From QWHO01 sp039809865 (GTDB lineage: Bacteria; Vulcanimicrobiota; Xenobia; Xenobiales; QWHO01), in contig JBDHVW010000007.1 in the NCBI GenBank assembly GCA_039809865.1, positions 62,001 through 126,000 on the forward strand: DNA of 64,000 nt, in the 5' to 3' direction. The position numbers and the translations under genes are program-made. Below, in pieces: positions 7,939 to 19,900 of this stretch. The notes beneath the pieces were generated by a model. It was not told the origin of the DNA and made no database searches. It worked only from the letters and a program-made list of their open reading frames with translations. Within the stretch, counting starts at the first letter, position 1; the number at the start of each line of letters is the position of its first letter.

Positions 7939-8576
7939 AGGGTCCCTCCCGAGGAGTGAATCTGCACTTCGGCCGCCCGCACGTAGGCGGGCTCCAGCTC
8001 GCTCCAGGCCAGAGGCGAAGCCGTCTGACCCAGCAGACACACCGCGCCCGCGCGCACCCACCACTGGGAGCGAGGAGCCGGACGTGCCACCGGACCGTAG
8101 CGCTCGAGGGCGTTTCCCACCACCAGGCAATCCCCCTGCTCGGCCACCCAGGCGGGCCAATCCGTTCCCGGCAGCAAGACCGTCTCGGTGAGTCGCTTTC
8201 CGTCGCAAAACAGAGCCGTGACGACCTCCCCCTTGCGCACGTCCCCGCAGGCCACCACCGCGCCCGGGAGCCCGCGAGCCAGCGCCTCCAGCGCATCCAC
8301 CGCGGCCGCCGGCACGTCCAGGGCCTGAGACAGCGTGCGGGCGACCAGCACTCCCAGGCGCACGCCGGTGAACGAGCCCGGACCCACGGTGACGGCCACC
8401 CGCTCGACCTCCCGCAGGGATACCCCGGCCCAGGCGCAGACCTGGCGCAGGGCGGGCTGCAGCTCGCGCAGCTGCGTGCGCGGCTGGCGCGAGACCACCT
8501 CGGCCAGCACCTCGGGTCCCCGCGCCACGGCCACCGACCAGCTCTCGCCCGTGCAGTCGAGGCCGGCGATCAGCAC
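7935..8576 (-). CDS. tsaB: tRNA threonylcarbamoyladenosine biosynthesis protein TsaB
   Basis: Scaffold partner of TsaD in the t6A complex. It is a 213-residue ASKHA-fold protein: VLIAGLDCTGESWSVAV at the N-terminus, then VTVGPGSFTGVRLGV, the TsaB signature (GPGSFTGxR), and ALARGLPGAVVACGDVRKGEV. GTG at 8576 overlaps the tsaE stop by seven bases and matches the family start; the longer open frame upstream is tsaE in another frame. The Asp/Glu and His that bind metal in TsaD are absent, as expected of TsaB. Only the L-threonylcarbamoyladenylate synthase (TsaC/Sua5) is missing from this locus and must lie elsewhere. Confidence 0.93.
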   Translation of the reverse strand: MLIAGLDCTGESWSVAVARGPEVLAEVVSRQPRTQLRELQPALRQVCAWAGVSLREVERVAVTVGPGSFTGVRLGVLVARTLSQALDVPAAAVDALEALARGLPGAVVACGDVRKGEVVTALFCDGKRLTETVLLPGTDWPAWVAEQGDCLVVGNALERYGPVARPAPRSQWWVRAGAVCLLGQTASPLAWSELEPAYVRAAEVQIHSSGGTL

Positions 8577-8995
8577 AGGGCCTCGGCTACGGGGCCAAAG
8601 GCGCGAAATTCGATGCTGCGGCCATCCTGTGTCACCGCCAGATGCACTTCGAGCCGATCTCCCAGCGCTTCCATGACCCGCTCGGACCATTCCAGCAGCA
8701 CGATCCCATCCTCGCACTCCTCGAACCCAAGCTCCATCAGGTCTCGTGCCGAATTCAGACGGTAAGCGTCAAAGTGATACACGGGCAGAGCCGCACCCTC
8801 ATAGATATGCTGCAGCACGAACGTCGGGCTCGTCACGGGATCGCTCACCCCGAGGCCCCGACACACGCCGCGCGTAAACGTCGTCTTACCCGCCCCCAGG
8901 TCGCCAAACAACGCCACCACGAGCGGCGTCTTCAACCGCCGCCCCAGGCTCTCCCCCAGCGCCTCGGTCTCCTCAGCGCTCCTCGTTACCGCCAA
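8570..8995 (-). CDS. tsaE: tRNA threonylcarbamoyladenosine biosynthesis ATPase TsaE
   Basis: ATPase that resets the TsaB-TsaD complex during t6A synthesis. 141 residues, the usual family length. The Walker A GDLGAGKTT is at residues 31-39, followed by the family motifs SPTFVLQHIYEG, VYHFDAYRL and the Trp-containing IVLLEWSERV. The start is TTG at 8995, with GGAGTAGG about seven bases upstream; no ATG or GTG is available before the Walker motif. It begins eight bases after the stop of the glycine-zipper gene, so the operon probably starts there. Confidence 0.94.
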   Translation of the reverse strand: MAVTRSAEETEALGESLGRRLKTPLVVALFGDLGAGKTTFTRGVCRGLGVSDPVTSPTFVLQHIYEGAALPVYHFDAYRLNSARDLMELGFEECEDGIVLLEWSERVMEALGDRLEVHLAVTQDGRSIEFRAFGPVAEALC

Positions 8996-9003
8996 CTGCC
9001 AAC

Positions 9004-9732
9004 CTACTCCTCGTCCTTGCGGCCCCCGAAGAAAATCACCGCCAGCCCGATGGCCAGTCCGGCGCCCACGGCCAGAGCCGTGCCAACTTTGTTGTTGGTC
9101 TTGGAGTGCTCGAGCTCCGGCTCGCGGAACTCGCCCACCTTCTCCTCCTTGATGTCGGGCGCGTGGTGGTGGTAGTAGCCGCCGACCCGCCAGGTGGTCT
9201 TCTTCTCGTATTTGCCGTCTTCGTCCTTGACGTACTTCGTGCGCGGCTCGGGGATCGGCACGGTGTATTCGGTGTAGCCCTCCATGGTGGGATGGGTGAT
9301 GTCCTTGTCGTTCCAGACCTCACTGACCTCGTCGTTCTCGGCGCTCTTGTAGCCGATGACGACGCCCGCCAGGGCGCCCCCCACGGCCCCGAGCACGGTG
9401 CCCACCGGCCCGCAGAAGCTGCCGGCGATGGCGCCCGCGGTCAGGCCCGAGACCAGGCCGTAACCGATGGAGCGCTTCCTGGGGTCATAGGTCTTCTCGG
9501 TCAGCGTCTCGGTGACGGTCTGCATCTGGGGCTTGCCCTGCTGGTCATAGACCGGCACCTCGCGGAAGACCTCGACCGGCCCCGCCTCGTTCTCCTCGAA
9601 ATGCTTGACGGTGCCCAGGCCGTGCTGCGGCAGCAGGCCGCGTCCCTCGGCGTAGTCCCTGGGCACGCTGCCCATCCGCTCGCGCGAGGTGACGGGGCGA
9701 TCGTAAGTGCGGGTAATGGTGGTGGAGCTCAT
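9004..9732 (-). CDS. Glycine-zipper membrane protein, function unknown
   Basis: A 242-residue protein. Residues ~1-85 are polar, with a segment PVEVFREVPVYDQQGKPQMQT. A glycine zipper follows at ~88-125 (GLTAGAIAGSFCGPVG, GAVGGALAGVVIG). Next is a charged Tyr-rich domain with a GGYYHHHAPD motif, then one transmembrane helix near the end (TALAVGAGLAIGLAVIFFGG) before GRKDEE. It would be anchored by the C-terminal helix and perhaps the zipper. The zipper resembles those in the curlin-like protein and in the metallopeptidase at 31 kb. It is the first gene of the t6A operon and is divergent from the gene at 9804. No clear ribosome-binding site precedes the ATG. Not recognised as a named family. 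Confidence 0.8.
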   Translation of the reverse strand: MSSTTITRTYDRPVTSRERMGSVPRDYAEGRGLLPQHGLGTVKHFEENEAGPVEVFREVPVYDQQGKPQMQTVTETLTEKTYDPRKRSIGYGLVSGLTAGAIAGSFCGPVGTVLGAVGGALAGVVIGYKSAENDEVSEVWNDKDITHPTMEGYTEYTVPIPEPRTKYVKDEDGKYEKKTTWRVGGYYHHHAPDIKEEKVGEFREPELEHSKTNNKVGTALAVGAGLAIGLAVIFFGGRKDEE

Positions 9733-9803
9733 GAGGAGAGTTTACCGTTCACCTCGTAAACAAAGCATTGAACACTTGTTACGAATCGGCCAGAGGAGAC
9801 CAC

Positions 9804-10208
9804 ATGGACGAGCTCTCGGAAAAAGGGAAGGAACTCGGCGGTAAAGCCAAGGACACGTTGATGAAGGGGTGGGGCTTTCTCAAGCACGCCGCCAAAGAGA
9901 CCCTGGATGTCACCAAAGGCGCCGCCCAGGTGCGCGATCTGCAGAAGCGCCACGCCGAGCTGATCTCCGACCTGGGGCACCGCGTGTACGCCATGGTCGG
10001 TTCCAACCGGCTCGAGATGGAGGGCCTGAAGGAGCGCTGCGCCGAGATCGAGGCTTTGGAAAGGGAGATCGAGCGCCTGCAGGCCGACATGGGCGAGAAG
10101 AAAGCCGACCTCAAATCGCACACCGAGAAGCGCTTCTGCTCCACCTGCGGCGAGGCGCTGGGGCTGCTCGACCGCGACTGCCCCCGCTGCGCACAAGCCC
10201 CCGAGTGA
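9804..10208 (+). CDS. Small coiled-coil protein with C-terminal zinc ribbon
   Basis: 134 residues from the ATG at 9804, which has AGGAG seven bases upstream; an in-frame ATG at 9768 has no such site. The N-terminus is a Lys-rich amphipathic helix (SEKGKELGGKAKDTLMKG), the middle a coiled coil (ERCAEIEALEREIERLQADM), and the C-terminus a zinc ribbon CSTCGEALG...CPRCA. The stop overlaps the next gene's GTG as GTGA, so translation is coupled to the RNA methyltransferase. It shares coiled-coil character with the giant protein two genes downstream, and a zinc ribbon with the proteins at 1867 and 23894. Function unknown. Confidence 0.85.
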   Translation: MDELSEKGKELGGKAKDTLMKGWGFLKHAAKETLDVTKGAAQVRDLQKRHAELISDLGHRVYAMVGSNRLEMEGLKERCAEIEALEREIERLQADMGEKKADLKSHTEKRFCSTCGEALGLLDRDCPRCAQAPE

Positions 10209-10951
10209 TCGCTCCCACCGATCTCGTCGTGGTGCTGGTCTCGCCGCAGGGAGAGGTCAACATCGGCGCCGCTGCGCGCAGCATGTCGTGCTGGGGGGTG
10301 AAAGAGCTGGTCCTGGTGACGCCGCGCCGCCCGCCCACCAGCGAGTCCTACAAGTGGGCCGTGCACGGCCGGCAGGTGCTGGAGGAGTGCCGCATCGTGG
10401 ACAGCCTGGGCGAGGCTCTGCAAGACGTGAACCTCTCGCTGGGCACCACACGCCGCAGCGGCAAGCGTCGCTTCCGGATCTCGAGCTCCCGGGCCCTGGC
10501 CGAGCGCATCCTGCCGAAATATCTACCCGCGCGGGTCGCGCTGGTCTTCGGCAACGAGGAGAGCGGGCTTTCGATGGAGGAGCTCGACCAGTGCACGCGC
10601 CGGGTGGAGATCCCCACGCATCCGGAGCACGGCTCGCTCAACCTGGCGCACGCCGTGACCGTGATGCTCTACGAATTGCTCGGCCGCGAGCGGCCCGTGG
10701 CCTCTTTCAAGGCGGCCCGCCCCGCCACGGCGCAGTCCAAGACGAACATGCTGCTGGAGATGCGCGAGGGGCTTGTGGCCACCGGCTACCCGGCGCACGG
10801 AACGACTATCGAGGAAGAGATCGGCAAGCTGGGGGACATTCTCAACCGCGCCGCGCTTGAGGATTGGGAGGTCAACTTCCTGTTGGGCATCGTGCGACAC
10901 TTGAAGAATGTTCAACGTCTGCAGGGGCGCTCCAGCGCCGAGGCGAATTGA
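10205..10951 (+). CDS. TrmH/TrmJ-type SPOUT RNA 2'-O-methyltransferase
   Basis: A 248-residue SpoU-family methyltransferase using S-adenosylmethionine. The three signature motifs are present: VSPQGEVNIGAAARSM (motif 1, with the conserved Asn and Arg), VFGNEESGLS (motif 2) and EHGSLNLAHAVTVMLYE (motif 3), which form the trefoil knot. The single-domain arrangement with a C-terminal helical tail (EVNFLLGIVRHLKNVQ) is closest to TrmJ, which methylates position 32 of tRNA; the RNA target is inferred, not shown. GTG at 10205 overlaps the previous stop (GTGA). The long open frame upstream of it is a shadow of the preceding gene. Confidence 0.88.
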   Translation: MIAPTDLVVVLVSPQGEVNIGAAARSMSCWGVKELVLVTPRRPPTSESYKWAVHGRQVLEECRIVDSLGEALQDVNLSLGTTRRSGKRRFRISSSRALAERILPKYLPARVALVFGNEESGLSMEELDQCTRRVEIPTHPEHGSLNLAHAVTVMLYELLGRERPVASFKAARPATAQSKTNMLLEMREGLVATGYPAHGTTIEEEIGKLGDILNRAALEDWEVNFLLGIVRHLKNVQRLQGRSSAEAN

Positions 10952-10991
10952 CGGGATTGATCCTCGGGATACGCTTGGTGAGGCCCGCTCC

Positions 10992-13900
10992 ATGGCCAAG
11001 AACTTGAAAGGGAATCCGTCCGGCGAGTCCGACGTCGTCGAGGCCCGCCCCCGCAAGGCGCGCAATGCAGCGGCCTCCTCGAACGCTGCCCTGACGCCCG
11101 ATGAGATGCGCCGGGCTCTGCGCGACGCCGAGCGGCGCTACTTGCGACTCGAAGAGAAGCTGAACGAGTCGCAGGAGCAGGCTCAGAATTTCGAGTCCGA
11201 CGCCCAGAAGCTCAAGAAAGCCCTCATCGCCGCGCGCCAGGAGCTCAAGCGCACCGAAGATACCGCCCAGAAATACGCCGAGCGCGTCGAGAAGCTCGAA
11301 GAGCGTCGCAAAGCCGCCAAAGCCCAGGCCATCGAGCTGGAGGCGGCCCGTCACGAACTGAGCGAGAACCAGAGCAAGCTGGCCAAGGTAGAAGAGGCCT
11401 TTGCCCGCTCGACCGAATCGCTGGAAGAGTTCCAGAGCCAGATCGACGGCCTGTGCGACCAGCTGGACGAAGCCTACAACGAGATGAGCCTGCTCCAGGA
11501 GCAGCTCGGCGAGGGCGGCGGCCCCGCCTCGGCCGAGTTGCAAGGCAAGCTGCAGGCGCTCGAAAGCGAGCTGGCCGCCCGCGAGGAGAAGCTGCAGGCC
11601 CTGGAGACCAGCCTGGCCGAGCGCGAGACCAGCATTCGCCAGCTCGAGGAGGACCTTGAGACGAACCGCGAGATGCTGCGCGCCGGCCAGCTCGATCGCG
11701 AGGCGGTCGAGGAGAAGCTGGCCCTGGTCGAGGCCCGCCTCCAGGCCAGGGAGGCCGAGAACGAGCTGCTGACGGTGTCGCGCATCGAGCTGGAAGAAGC
11801 CCTGCTGAACCTGCAGCACGAGTTGACCGGCGAGCAGGGCGTCTCGCTCGAGAAGATCAAGACGCTCGAGGCGCGCGCGCGAGAGGAGGCACAGCGTTTC
11901 GAAGCGCTCGAGGCCAAAGCCCGCGAAGAGCGTCAACAGCTGGAAGAGAAGGCCCGCAAGGAACAGCTGCGCCGCGAGGAGCTCGAGGATACGGCCGCCT
12001 ACCTCGAGTCCGAGGTGCTCGAGCGCGAGGAGCGGATTCAATACCTGGAACGCTCGATCGCCGAGGCCAGCGTGGTGATGGAGCACGCCGAGCGGCTCAT
12101 CATCGGGCTTGAAGGCGTGCGCGACGACTCCGAGCAGCGGGTGCTGAGCCTGGAGCAGTGCCTGGCGGAGGCCTCCCTGGTGATGAACGCCAGCTCCGTG
12201 CGCATCGATGCGCTGGGCAGCTATCTGGGCGAGGCCAGCGTGGTGATGGAGGCCTCCGACCGCACCATCGACCTTCTGGGCGGTCGCATCACCAGCCTGG
12301 AGTCGACCCTGACCGAAGCCCAGGAGGAAGCCGCCGAGCGCTCCCGCCAGCTCGACGAGCTGGAAGAGCACCTCCGGGGCCGCCGCAACGACATCCTGGA
12401 GCTCGACCGCCGGGTGGCCGAGCTGATGGGCCAGGTGGGCGAGCGGGACGAGTGGCTGGCCGAACGCGATCAGGAGCTGATGAACCTGAGCGACGACCTC
12501 GAGAAGGTCGGAGCCGAGCGCCAGGAGCTGAGCCATCGCCTGGACGCCAGCAGCTCGCTGAACCAGCAGCTGGCGGGGCGCCTGGCCCTCCGAGACAGCC
12601 GCATCCGGGTGTTGCACGACGCCAACGACGCGCTGCAGGTCGAGCTGTTCGAAAGCCGCATGCAGATCTCCGACCTGGAGCAGCAGCTGGACGAGGCCCG
12701 CACCGAACTGGCCGACTCCAGGGCCCAGATCGCCGAGCTCGAAGGCCTGCTGGCCGAGCGCGAGAGCGAGATCGAGTCGCTGCAGCAGGCGCTGGAAGAG
12801 GCGGGCACGCGCTCGCAGGACCTGCAGGATCGCATCGACGAGCTGAGCGGCAGCCTGGAAGGCTCGGTCGAGCGGGCCGAGGGCCTGGACAGGGAGCTGT
12901 CCAGCACCTCGCGCCAGCGCGACAACGCCCGCGAGGAGGCGGCCGAGCTTGAGATCGCGCTGCACGACCTGCAGAGCGAGCTCGACACCACGCGCCTGGC
13001 CCTGCAAGACGAGCAGAAACGCCTCGAGGAAGCCACCACCCAGGTCGGCAACCTGGAGTTCCGACTCAAGGAGCGCGAGGCGGAGCTGATCGCCACCACC
13101 GACCAGCTGGGCCAGTTCTACAAGCTCAACGCCGAGCACGAAAAGCGCATCACCATTCGGGACAGCCGCATCAAGGTGCTGGAGGCCAAGCTCGAAAAGG
13201 TGATGGCCGAGCTGCTGAGCGGGCGGCAGAAGATCGCCGCCTTCGAGGGCGAGGCCAAGGGGCGCGACCAACGCATTTTCGCGCTCGAGTCCGAGCTCAA
13301 GACGGCCCGCGAGAGGCTGACGGAGCTCGAGCCCGACCTGGCGCGGCGGGTCACCGAGGTCGAGCAGCTCCAGGAGACTCAGGACGAGCTGGAAAGCACC
13401 CTCAGCGCCACCACGGGCGATCTGGACGCCGCCCGGCTGCGGGTTTCCGAGCTGGAGGAAGAGCTGACGGCCTTGCGAGCCGAGGCCGAGAGCTCTGCCG
13501 AGCAGCTCAAGACCGCCCAGGGCGAGCTGGAGCACGCCATGGGCCTGGCTCAGGACCTGGACGATGAGCTGGCCGCCCGCAAGGCCGCGGCCGAGGAGCT
13601 GGAAAGCAAACTGGAGCTGGCCAACACCCAGGTCGAAGCCCTGGAAGAAGGCGCCCACGAGCTGGAGGCGGCGCTGCACGACTCGCAGGCCGAGGCCGAC
13701 AAAGCCCAGGCTCGCGTGGCCGAGCTCGAGGAGGCCCTGCGCGGCAAAGAGGCCCTGGCCGAGCAGCTCGAGCAGGAGAAAGAGCACCGCAACGTCTCCG
13801 ACAGCCAGGTCACGGCCCTGGAAGAGACCGTGGGCGAGCTCGAGTCGACCCTCTACGACCAGCGCGCCGAGCTGGCAGAAGCCAGGGCCCACCTGGCCGA

Positions 13901-16900
13901 GAGTCGCCAGCGCGTCGAGGAGCTGTCGGCCCAGCTGAGCCAGCTCGAAACCTCGACCGCCGAGCAGGTGGCCCAGTTCTACAGGCTCACCGGCGAGCAA
14001 GAGCGCAAGATCGAAGAGCGCGACAACAAGATGCGGGCCCTGGCCCAGAAGCTGGTGCAGACCAATAACGCGCTGACCAGGACCAAACAGGAGGGCGATG
14101 CGCGCGCCAGGCAGCTGACCCAGCTGGCCCAGGCTCTGGAGGAGCGCAACAAGTCCCTGAGCGAGGCCGAGGAGCAGCTCGGCGACATGGACACCCTGCT
14201 CAACGAGCGCCAGGAGCACGTGGACGCGCTCGAGGGCCAGTTGGCCGCCACCCAGACCGAGCAGGAGGCGCTGCGCGAGCGCGCCGCCGGGCTCGAGGAG
14301 CAGCTGGGCGAGCAAAAGGGTCTGCTGGAGCTGTTCCAGGGTGAGGTCGACGAGCAGCGGCGTCGCCTCGAAGAGCAGGCGCGCGAGCTGGAGCTGCGGG
14401 CCCTGGAGCTGGAAGAAGCCGGCGCGGCCCGCGAGCTGCACGAGGCGGAGCTGGAGGAGGCGGCCGCGCTGCGCGCCTCGCTCGAGGAGAAGCAGGCGCA
14501 GCTCGAGGCCGAGCTGGCCGCCGAGCGCGAGAAGCTCGAGAACGAGCGCGAGCGCCGGTCGTTCTCCGAAGAGCAGGTCTCCCAGCTGGAGGTCGCCCTG
14601 GGCGACTACGAGGGCGAGCTGGGCGAGGAGCGCAAGGCCCGAACGCAGGCCGAGAGCCGCATCGCCGAGCTGGAAGAGCAGATCAAGAGCACCCAGAACC
14701 AGCTGGCCGACTTCTACCAGCTGCAGGAAGCCCAGGACAAAAAGTCGGAGGTGCGCGAGTCCCAGCTCAAGCAGCTGGCGGCGCGCGCGCAGCAATCCAC
14801 CGAGCGCCTGGCGGCCACCGAAGAGCGCCTGAAGGTGGTCGAGAGGGCCCTGGCCGAGCGCAGCCAGCAGACGCAAGCGCTCGAGACCACGCTCAAGAAG
14901 GTCAAGCTGGCGCTGGTGCAGCGCGCCCGCAGCCTGGAGGAGGCCGAGGCCCAACTGGCCGAGCTGGACCAGCTGTTGAACGAGCGCCAGGAGCAGCTCG
15001 ACCACATGACAACCTCGCTGGACGACGCGCGCACGCTCCACGCGCAGCTCGAGGCCGAGCTGGAGGCCCGCATCGCGGCGCTGCAGTCGCAGCTCGAGTC
15101 CGAGCGCGAGCGCCGCCAGGTCTCCGAGCAGCAGGTGGAGGCGCTGGAGGCCGGCCTGGTCGGCATCGAGGACGACCTGGGCAACGAACGCCGCGGCCAC
15201 CGCATGGTGGGCGAGCAGCTGACCGCCCTGCAGGCCGAGTTCAGCACGCTCCAGACCGAGCTGACCCAGCTGCGGCGCCAGAACGCCGAGCATGAGCGCC
15301 TGATGGGCGTCAAGGACACGCGCATCGCCAACCTCGAGGGCAAGACCCGCGAGCTGGCCGAGAAGCTGGTCCTCAGCTCGCAGAAGAACAAGGAGCTCGA
15401 AGCCAGCGCCGTCCAGCGCGAGCGCCTGATGGGCACGCTGGACGCCGATGTCAAGAAGATCAAGATGGCCCTGGTGCAGAAGGCCCGCGCCCTGGACGAG
15501 GCGGAGACCCAGCTGCGCGAGATGGACGCCCTCTTGAACGAGCGCCAGGAGCAGCTCGACCGCCTGGAAGGCACGCTCAACGAAGCCCAGCACCAGCAGG
15601 AGACGATGTCCGGCGCCCGTTCGCAGCTGGCCGAGCGGGTCGAGCGGCTCGAGCAAGAGCTGGCCACCCAACGCGAGCATCGCATGATGGCCGAGGAGCA
15701 GGTCGAGGGCCTGGAGCTCTCCATGGCCGAGCTCGAGGAAACCCTGAGCGAGGAGAAGCGCAGTCTGGCCGCGGCCGAGATGGAGCTGGCCCTGGCCTCC
15801 GAGCGCGAGAAGGAGCTGGTGGGCCAGGTCCTCGGTCTGGAGCGCCAGCTGAGCGACGTCTCTCTGACCAACCAGGACAACGAGAGCCAGCTCGCCAGCA
15901 AGGACGCGCGGCTGCAGGCCCTGGAGGCGCGCAGCAACCAGCTGGCCGAGGCCTTGAAGGTGGCCCAGAACAAGGTCAAGGAGCTGGAAACCGTCAACGC
16001 CCAGCGCCAGGGCAAGATGGGCGGCATGGAGGCCGACCTCAAGAAGATCAAGGTCGCCCTGGTGCAAAAGGCGCGGCAGCTGGAAGAGGCCGAGACCCAG
16101 ATCAAAGAGATGGACGCGCTGCTCAACGAGCGCCAGGAGCAACTCGATCAGGCCGAGTCGGCCTGGACCGAGGCCGAAACCCAGCGCGAGCAGCTCAGCG
16201 GGCAGGCAGCCGACCTGAGCGGGCGGGTGGAGAACCTGGAGCGCACCCTCGAAACCGAGCGCGAGAAGCGGGCGCTGGCTGAAGAGCAGGTCGAGGGACT
16301 CGAGCAGACCCTGATCGAGCTCGAGGAATCGCTGGGCGAGGAGCGGCGCAACCTGAGCGCGGCCGAAATGGCCATCGCACTGGCGACGGAGCGCGAGAAG
16401 GAGCTCAACTCACGCGTCGACGGCATGCAAACGCAGCTCGGCGAGTTCTACAAGCTGGCCCAGGACAACGAGACCAAGCTCACCAGCCGCGATGCGCGCC
16501 TGCAGGCGCTGGAGCAGCGCGGCGCCCAGCTGGCCGAGGCGCTTGAGAACACCCAGAACAAAGCCAAGGAGCTGGCCGCTCTGGTCGTCAGCAAAGACGC
16601 CGATCTCAAGAAGCTGAAGGTCGGCCTCATCAACAAGGCGCAGGGCCTGGAGAAAGCCGAGTCCCGGCTCTTAGAGCTCGAGGAAGAGTTGCGCCTGCGC
16701 GACGAGCGCCTGGCCCACCTGACCGAGGAGCTGGAAGTCTCCAGCCTGACGGCCGAGGAGCTGGGCACCCGCACGCAGGAGCTCGAGTCCAACCTGGCCC
16801 AGGAGAAGCGCAAGCTCGAGAGCGACCTGGCGGCCGAGCGCGAGGGACGCCAGGTCGCCGAGGAGACGGTCGAGGCCCTGGAAATGGCCCTGGGCGATCT

Positions 16901-19900
16901 GGAAAAGGAGCTGGCCGCCGAGCGCAAGCGTATGGCCGCGCGCGAGGCCGAGCTGCTGGAGACGGCCGGCAGCACCGAGACCGAGCTCAAGGCCCGCCTG
17001 GAGGACCTGGCCGAGGAGTTCGCCCGGCTGGATCAGACGCGCGCCGAGGAAGTGCGCGATCTCAAGCGCGAGAAGAACGCTCTCGAGGTCGACCTGAGCG
17101 AGCAGCTGACGGCCCGCGAGAACCGCATTCGCAACCTGGAGCAGAAGACGCTCCAGATCGTCGACAAGCTCAAGCAGACATCGGCGAAGGCCAACAGTCT
17201 CGAGGGCCAGCTGAAAGAGCGCAACCACCTGGTGCTCGGGCTGCAAGAGGAGCTGCGCACGGTGCGCCTGTCGCTCGAGCAGCACCAGCAGCAGTTGCAC
17301 GACACTCAGGCGGAGCTCGTGGCCGCCCAGGCCGAGGGACAGGACTTCGTGCGCCAAAAGACGCGCGTGGAGCGAAGCTTCGAGCAGCAAACCTCCGACC
17401 TGGCCTCGGAGCGCGAGCAGCGGCAGGTCGCCGAGGATCAGGTGGCCGCGCTGGAGAGCGCTCTGGCCGAAATCGAGAGCGACCTGGCCACCGAGCGCAG
17501 AAAGCACGCTTCCCAGGTCCAGCAGCTCAGCCACGAGGCCGAGCAGGCGGCCCAGCGCGAGAACGAGCTGATGGAGCAGCTCGAGGATCTGGCCAACGAG
17601 CTGCAGCGGGTCGAAGACCTGCGCTCCGGCGAGCAACGCGACACCTTGGAGCTGCGCAGCCTGCTGGCCAACCGCGAGTCGCGCATCAAGGCCCTCGAGC
17701 AAAAGACGCTGCAAGTGCTGGACAAGCTGAAGGTCAGCGCCACCAAAGCCAACCAGCTCGAGGAGCGGGTGCAGGTGGTCGAGCAACTCGAGCGCGAGCT
17801 GCATGCGCTGCGCATCGAGCTGACCGAGAAAGCTGCCACCCTGAGCGAGACCCAGGAGCGCCTGGCCGAGCTCTCCACCGACCTGGCCCACAGCGAGGCC
17901 GAGAACGAGGAAGCCCGGCTGACCCTCACCCGCCAGCTCGAGGCGCGCGACGAGGAGCTGAAGGCGCGCCTGGCCCAGCTGACCGAGCTGCAAAAGGAGC
18001 TGGCCGGCGAGCGGGAGCATCGCCAGCTGGCCGAAGAGCAGGTCATGGCGCTGGAGGGCGCCTACTCGGAGCTGGAGGGCGACCTCTCGGGCACCCAGCA
18101 GAAGACCCAGAGCATCGCCCGCGAGGCGGCCGAGCGCGAGAACGAGCTGCGCAGCCTGGTCGAGCAGCTCGGCACCGACGTGAGCCGGCTGGAGCAGGAG
18201 CGCAACGTGACGCGCCTGGAGCGCGACCAGCTCAAGAACCTGCTCAACGTGCGCGAGACGCGCATCAAGAACCTGGAGCAGAAGACCCTGCAGGCGCTGG
18301 AGAAAATCAAGCAGAGCAACGCTCGCATGCAGGAGCAGGAGTCGCGGCTGCAGGCCGCCGCGCGCCAGGAGACCGAGCGCACGGCCCTGGCGGCCCGGCT
18401 GGAGAAAGAGCTCGCCGACCTGCAGACGGAGCTGGCCGATCGCAGTACCGAGCTGGACGCCACCCGAACTCGTCTCGAAACGACCGAGAACGCGCTGCAG
18501 CGCACCCGCACCGAGTCCGAGGAGCTGCGTCGCGAGCTGACCGGCGAGCTGCAAAACCGCTCGGGCGAGTTGAGCGAGCGCGGCGAGCAGCTCATGGCTC
18601 TGCAGAGCGAGCTGCGCGAAGAGCGCGAGCAGCGCCAGCTCTCCGACGAGCAGGTTGCGGCCCTGGAGCAGGCCCTCACCGAGGCCGAGTCGCAGCTGCG
18701 GGAGGAGCGTCGCAGCGCGCAAGACTTGACGGCGCGCGAGCGCCAGCTGGTGGAGGAAGCCGAAGAGGAGCGCCGGGCCTTCCAGGCCCGCATGGAAGAC
18801 GAGCGCAAGCGCTATCTCGAAGAGCTGAGCGGCCTGCGCGAGCGGCATGAGGACGAGCTGAGCCAGGAGCGCCAGCAGCTGGAGAGCCGCCTGGGCGATC
18901 TGGCTCAGGAGCGCGAGACGTTGACCGACCGCCTGAGCTCTCTCGAGCAAGAGCGCGAGCGTCTGAATACGCAACTGCAGTCGGCCCAGGAGAACTGCGA
19001 CATCCTGCAGTCGCGGTTGACGCAGATGGAGACGCAGGTCGGTGCGGCCGGGACCCAGCTGGGCGAGTTCTACAAGCTGACCCAGGAGCAAGAGAAAAAA
19101 CTGGCCGTGCGCGAGGCGCGCATCAAGTCGATGGAGCAGCAGCACGCCGACGTCGACCTGGCCCGCAAGCAGGTCGAGCAACTCAAGTCCAAGCTGATCC
19201 AGGCGCTGCGCGAGCTCAAGCAGGCGCGCCTGGACGGCGAGCGCCTGCAGGGCGAGTTGGGCGAGGCTCAGCGCACCGACGCCGAGCTGCGCGTCATGGG
19301 CAAGCGGTTGCAAGAGTCGTTGGAGTCCGACCTGGAGACCGCCATGACCGAGCGCTCGGCTCTGGAGGAGGAGCTGGAGCAGGTCAAAGCCGAGTTGGGA
19401 ACCGTGCGCGAAAGGCTGGCCGAAGCCCAGAAGGCGGTGGGCGAGCGCGAGGAGCGGCTCTTGGCGGCCGAGGCCGAGCTGGTTCGCAAAGCCGCCATGG
19501 AAGAAGATCTGGAGTCGGCCCGCCAGAGCTTGTCGCAGCTCAAGTCCGAGAAGTCAGGACTGCTCGAGGCCAAGACCGAGAAAGAGCGCACCCAGCAAGA
19601 CCTGGAGCGGCGCACGGCGATCCTCAACGAGCAACTGGCTGACCGCGAGCGTCGTCTCGAGCGGCTGGAAGAGGAGCTGCGGCGCGTGGGCGAGGTAGAC
19701 GCCCGCGCCAACACGTCGCGCGAGCGCGTGCAGAAGCTGGAGAAGGCGCTCGAGCAGCTCAACCGGCACGTGGCCCAGCGCAATCAGCGCGTCAAGGAGC
19801 TCGAGGAGGAGCTGCGCTCGCTGGGGAACGTGGAGAAGCAGCTCGATGACCGCTCGCGCGAGCTCGATGAGGTGCGGGCCAGCCGCGAGCGTCTGGAGAG

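Noticed and set aside
10872..16142. Minus-strand open frame of 1756 codons opposite the giant coiled-coil gene (also 16671-19313)
   Set aside because: GAG/CAG/CTG-rich plus-strand codons give few stops on the opposite strand. The translation is Leu/Gln/Ala low-complexity without domains, whereas the plus strand is clear coiled coil with a ribosome-binding site.
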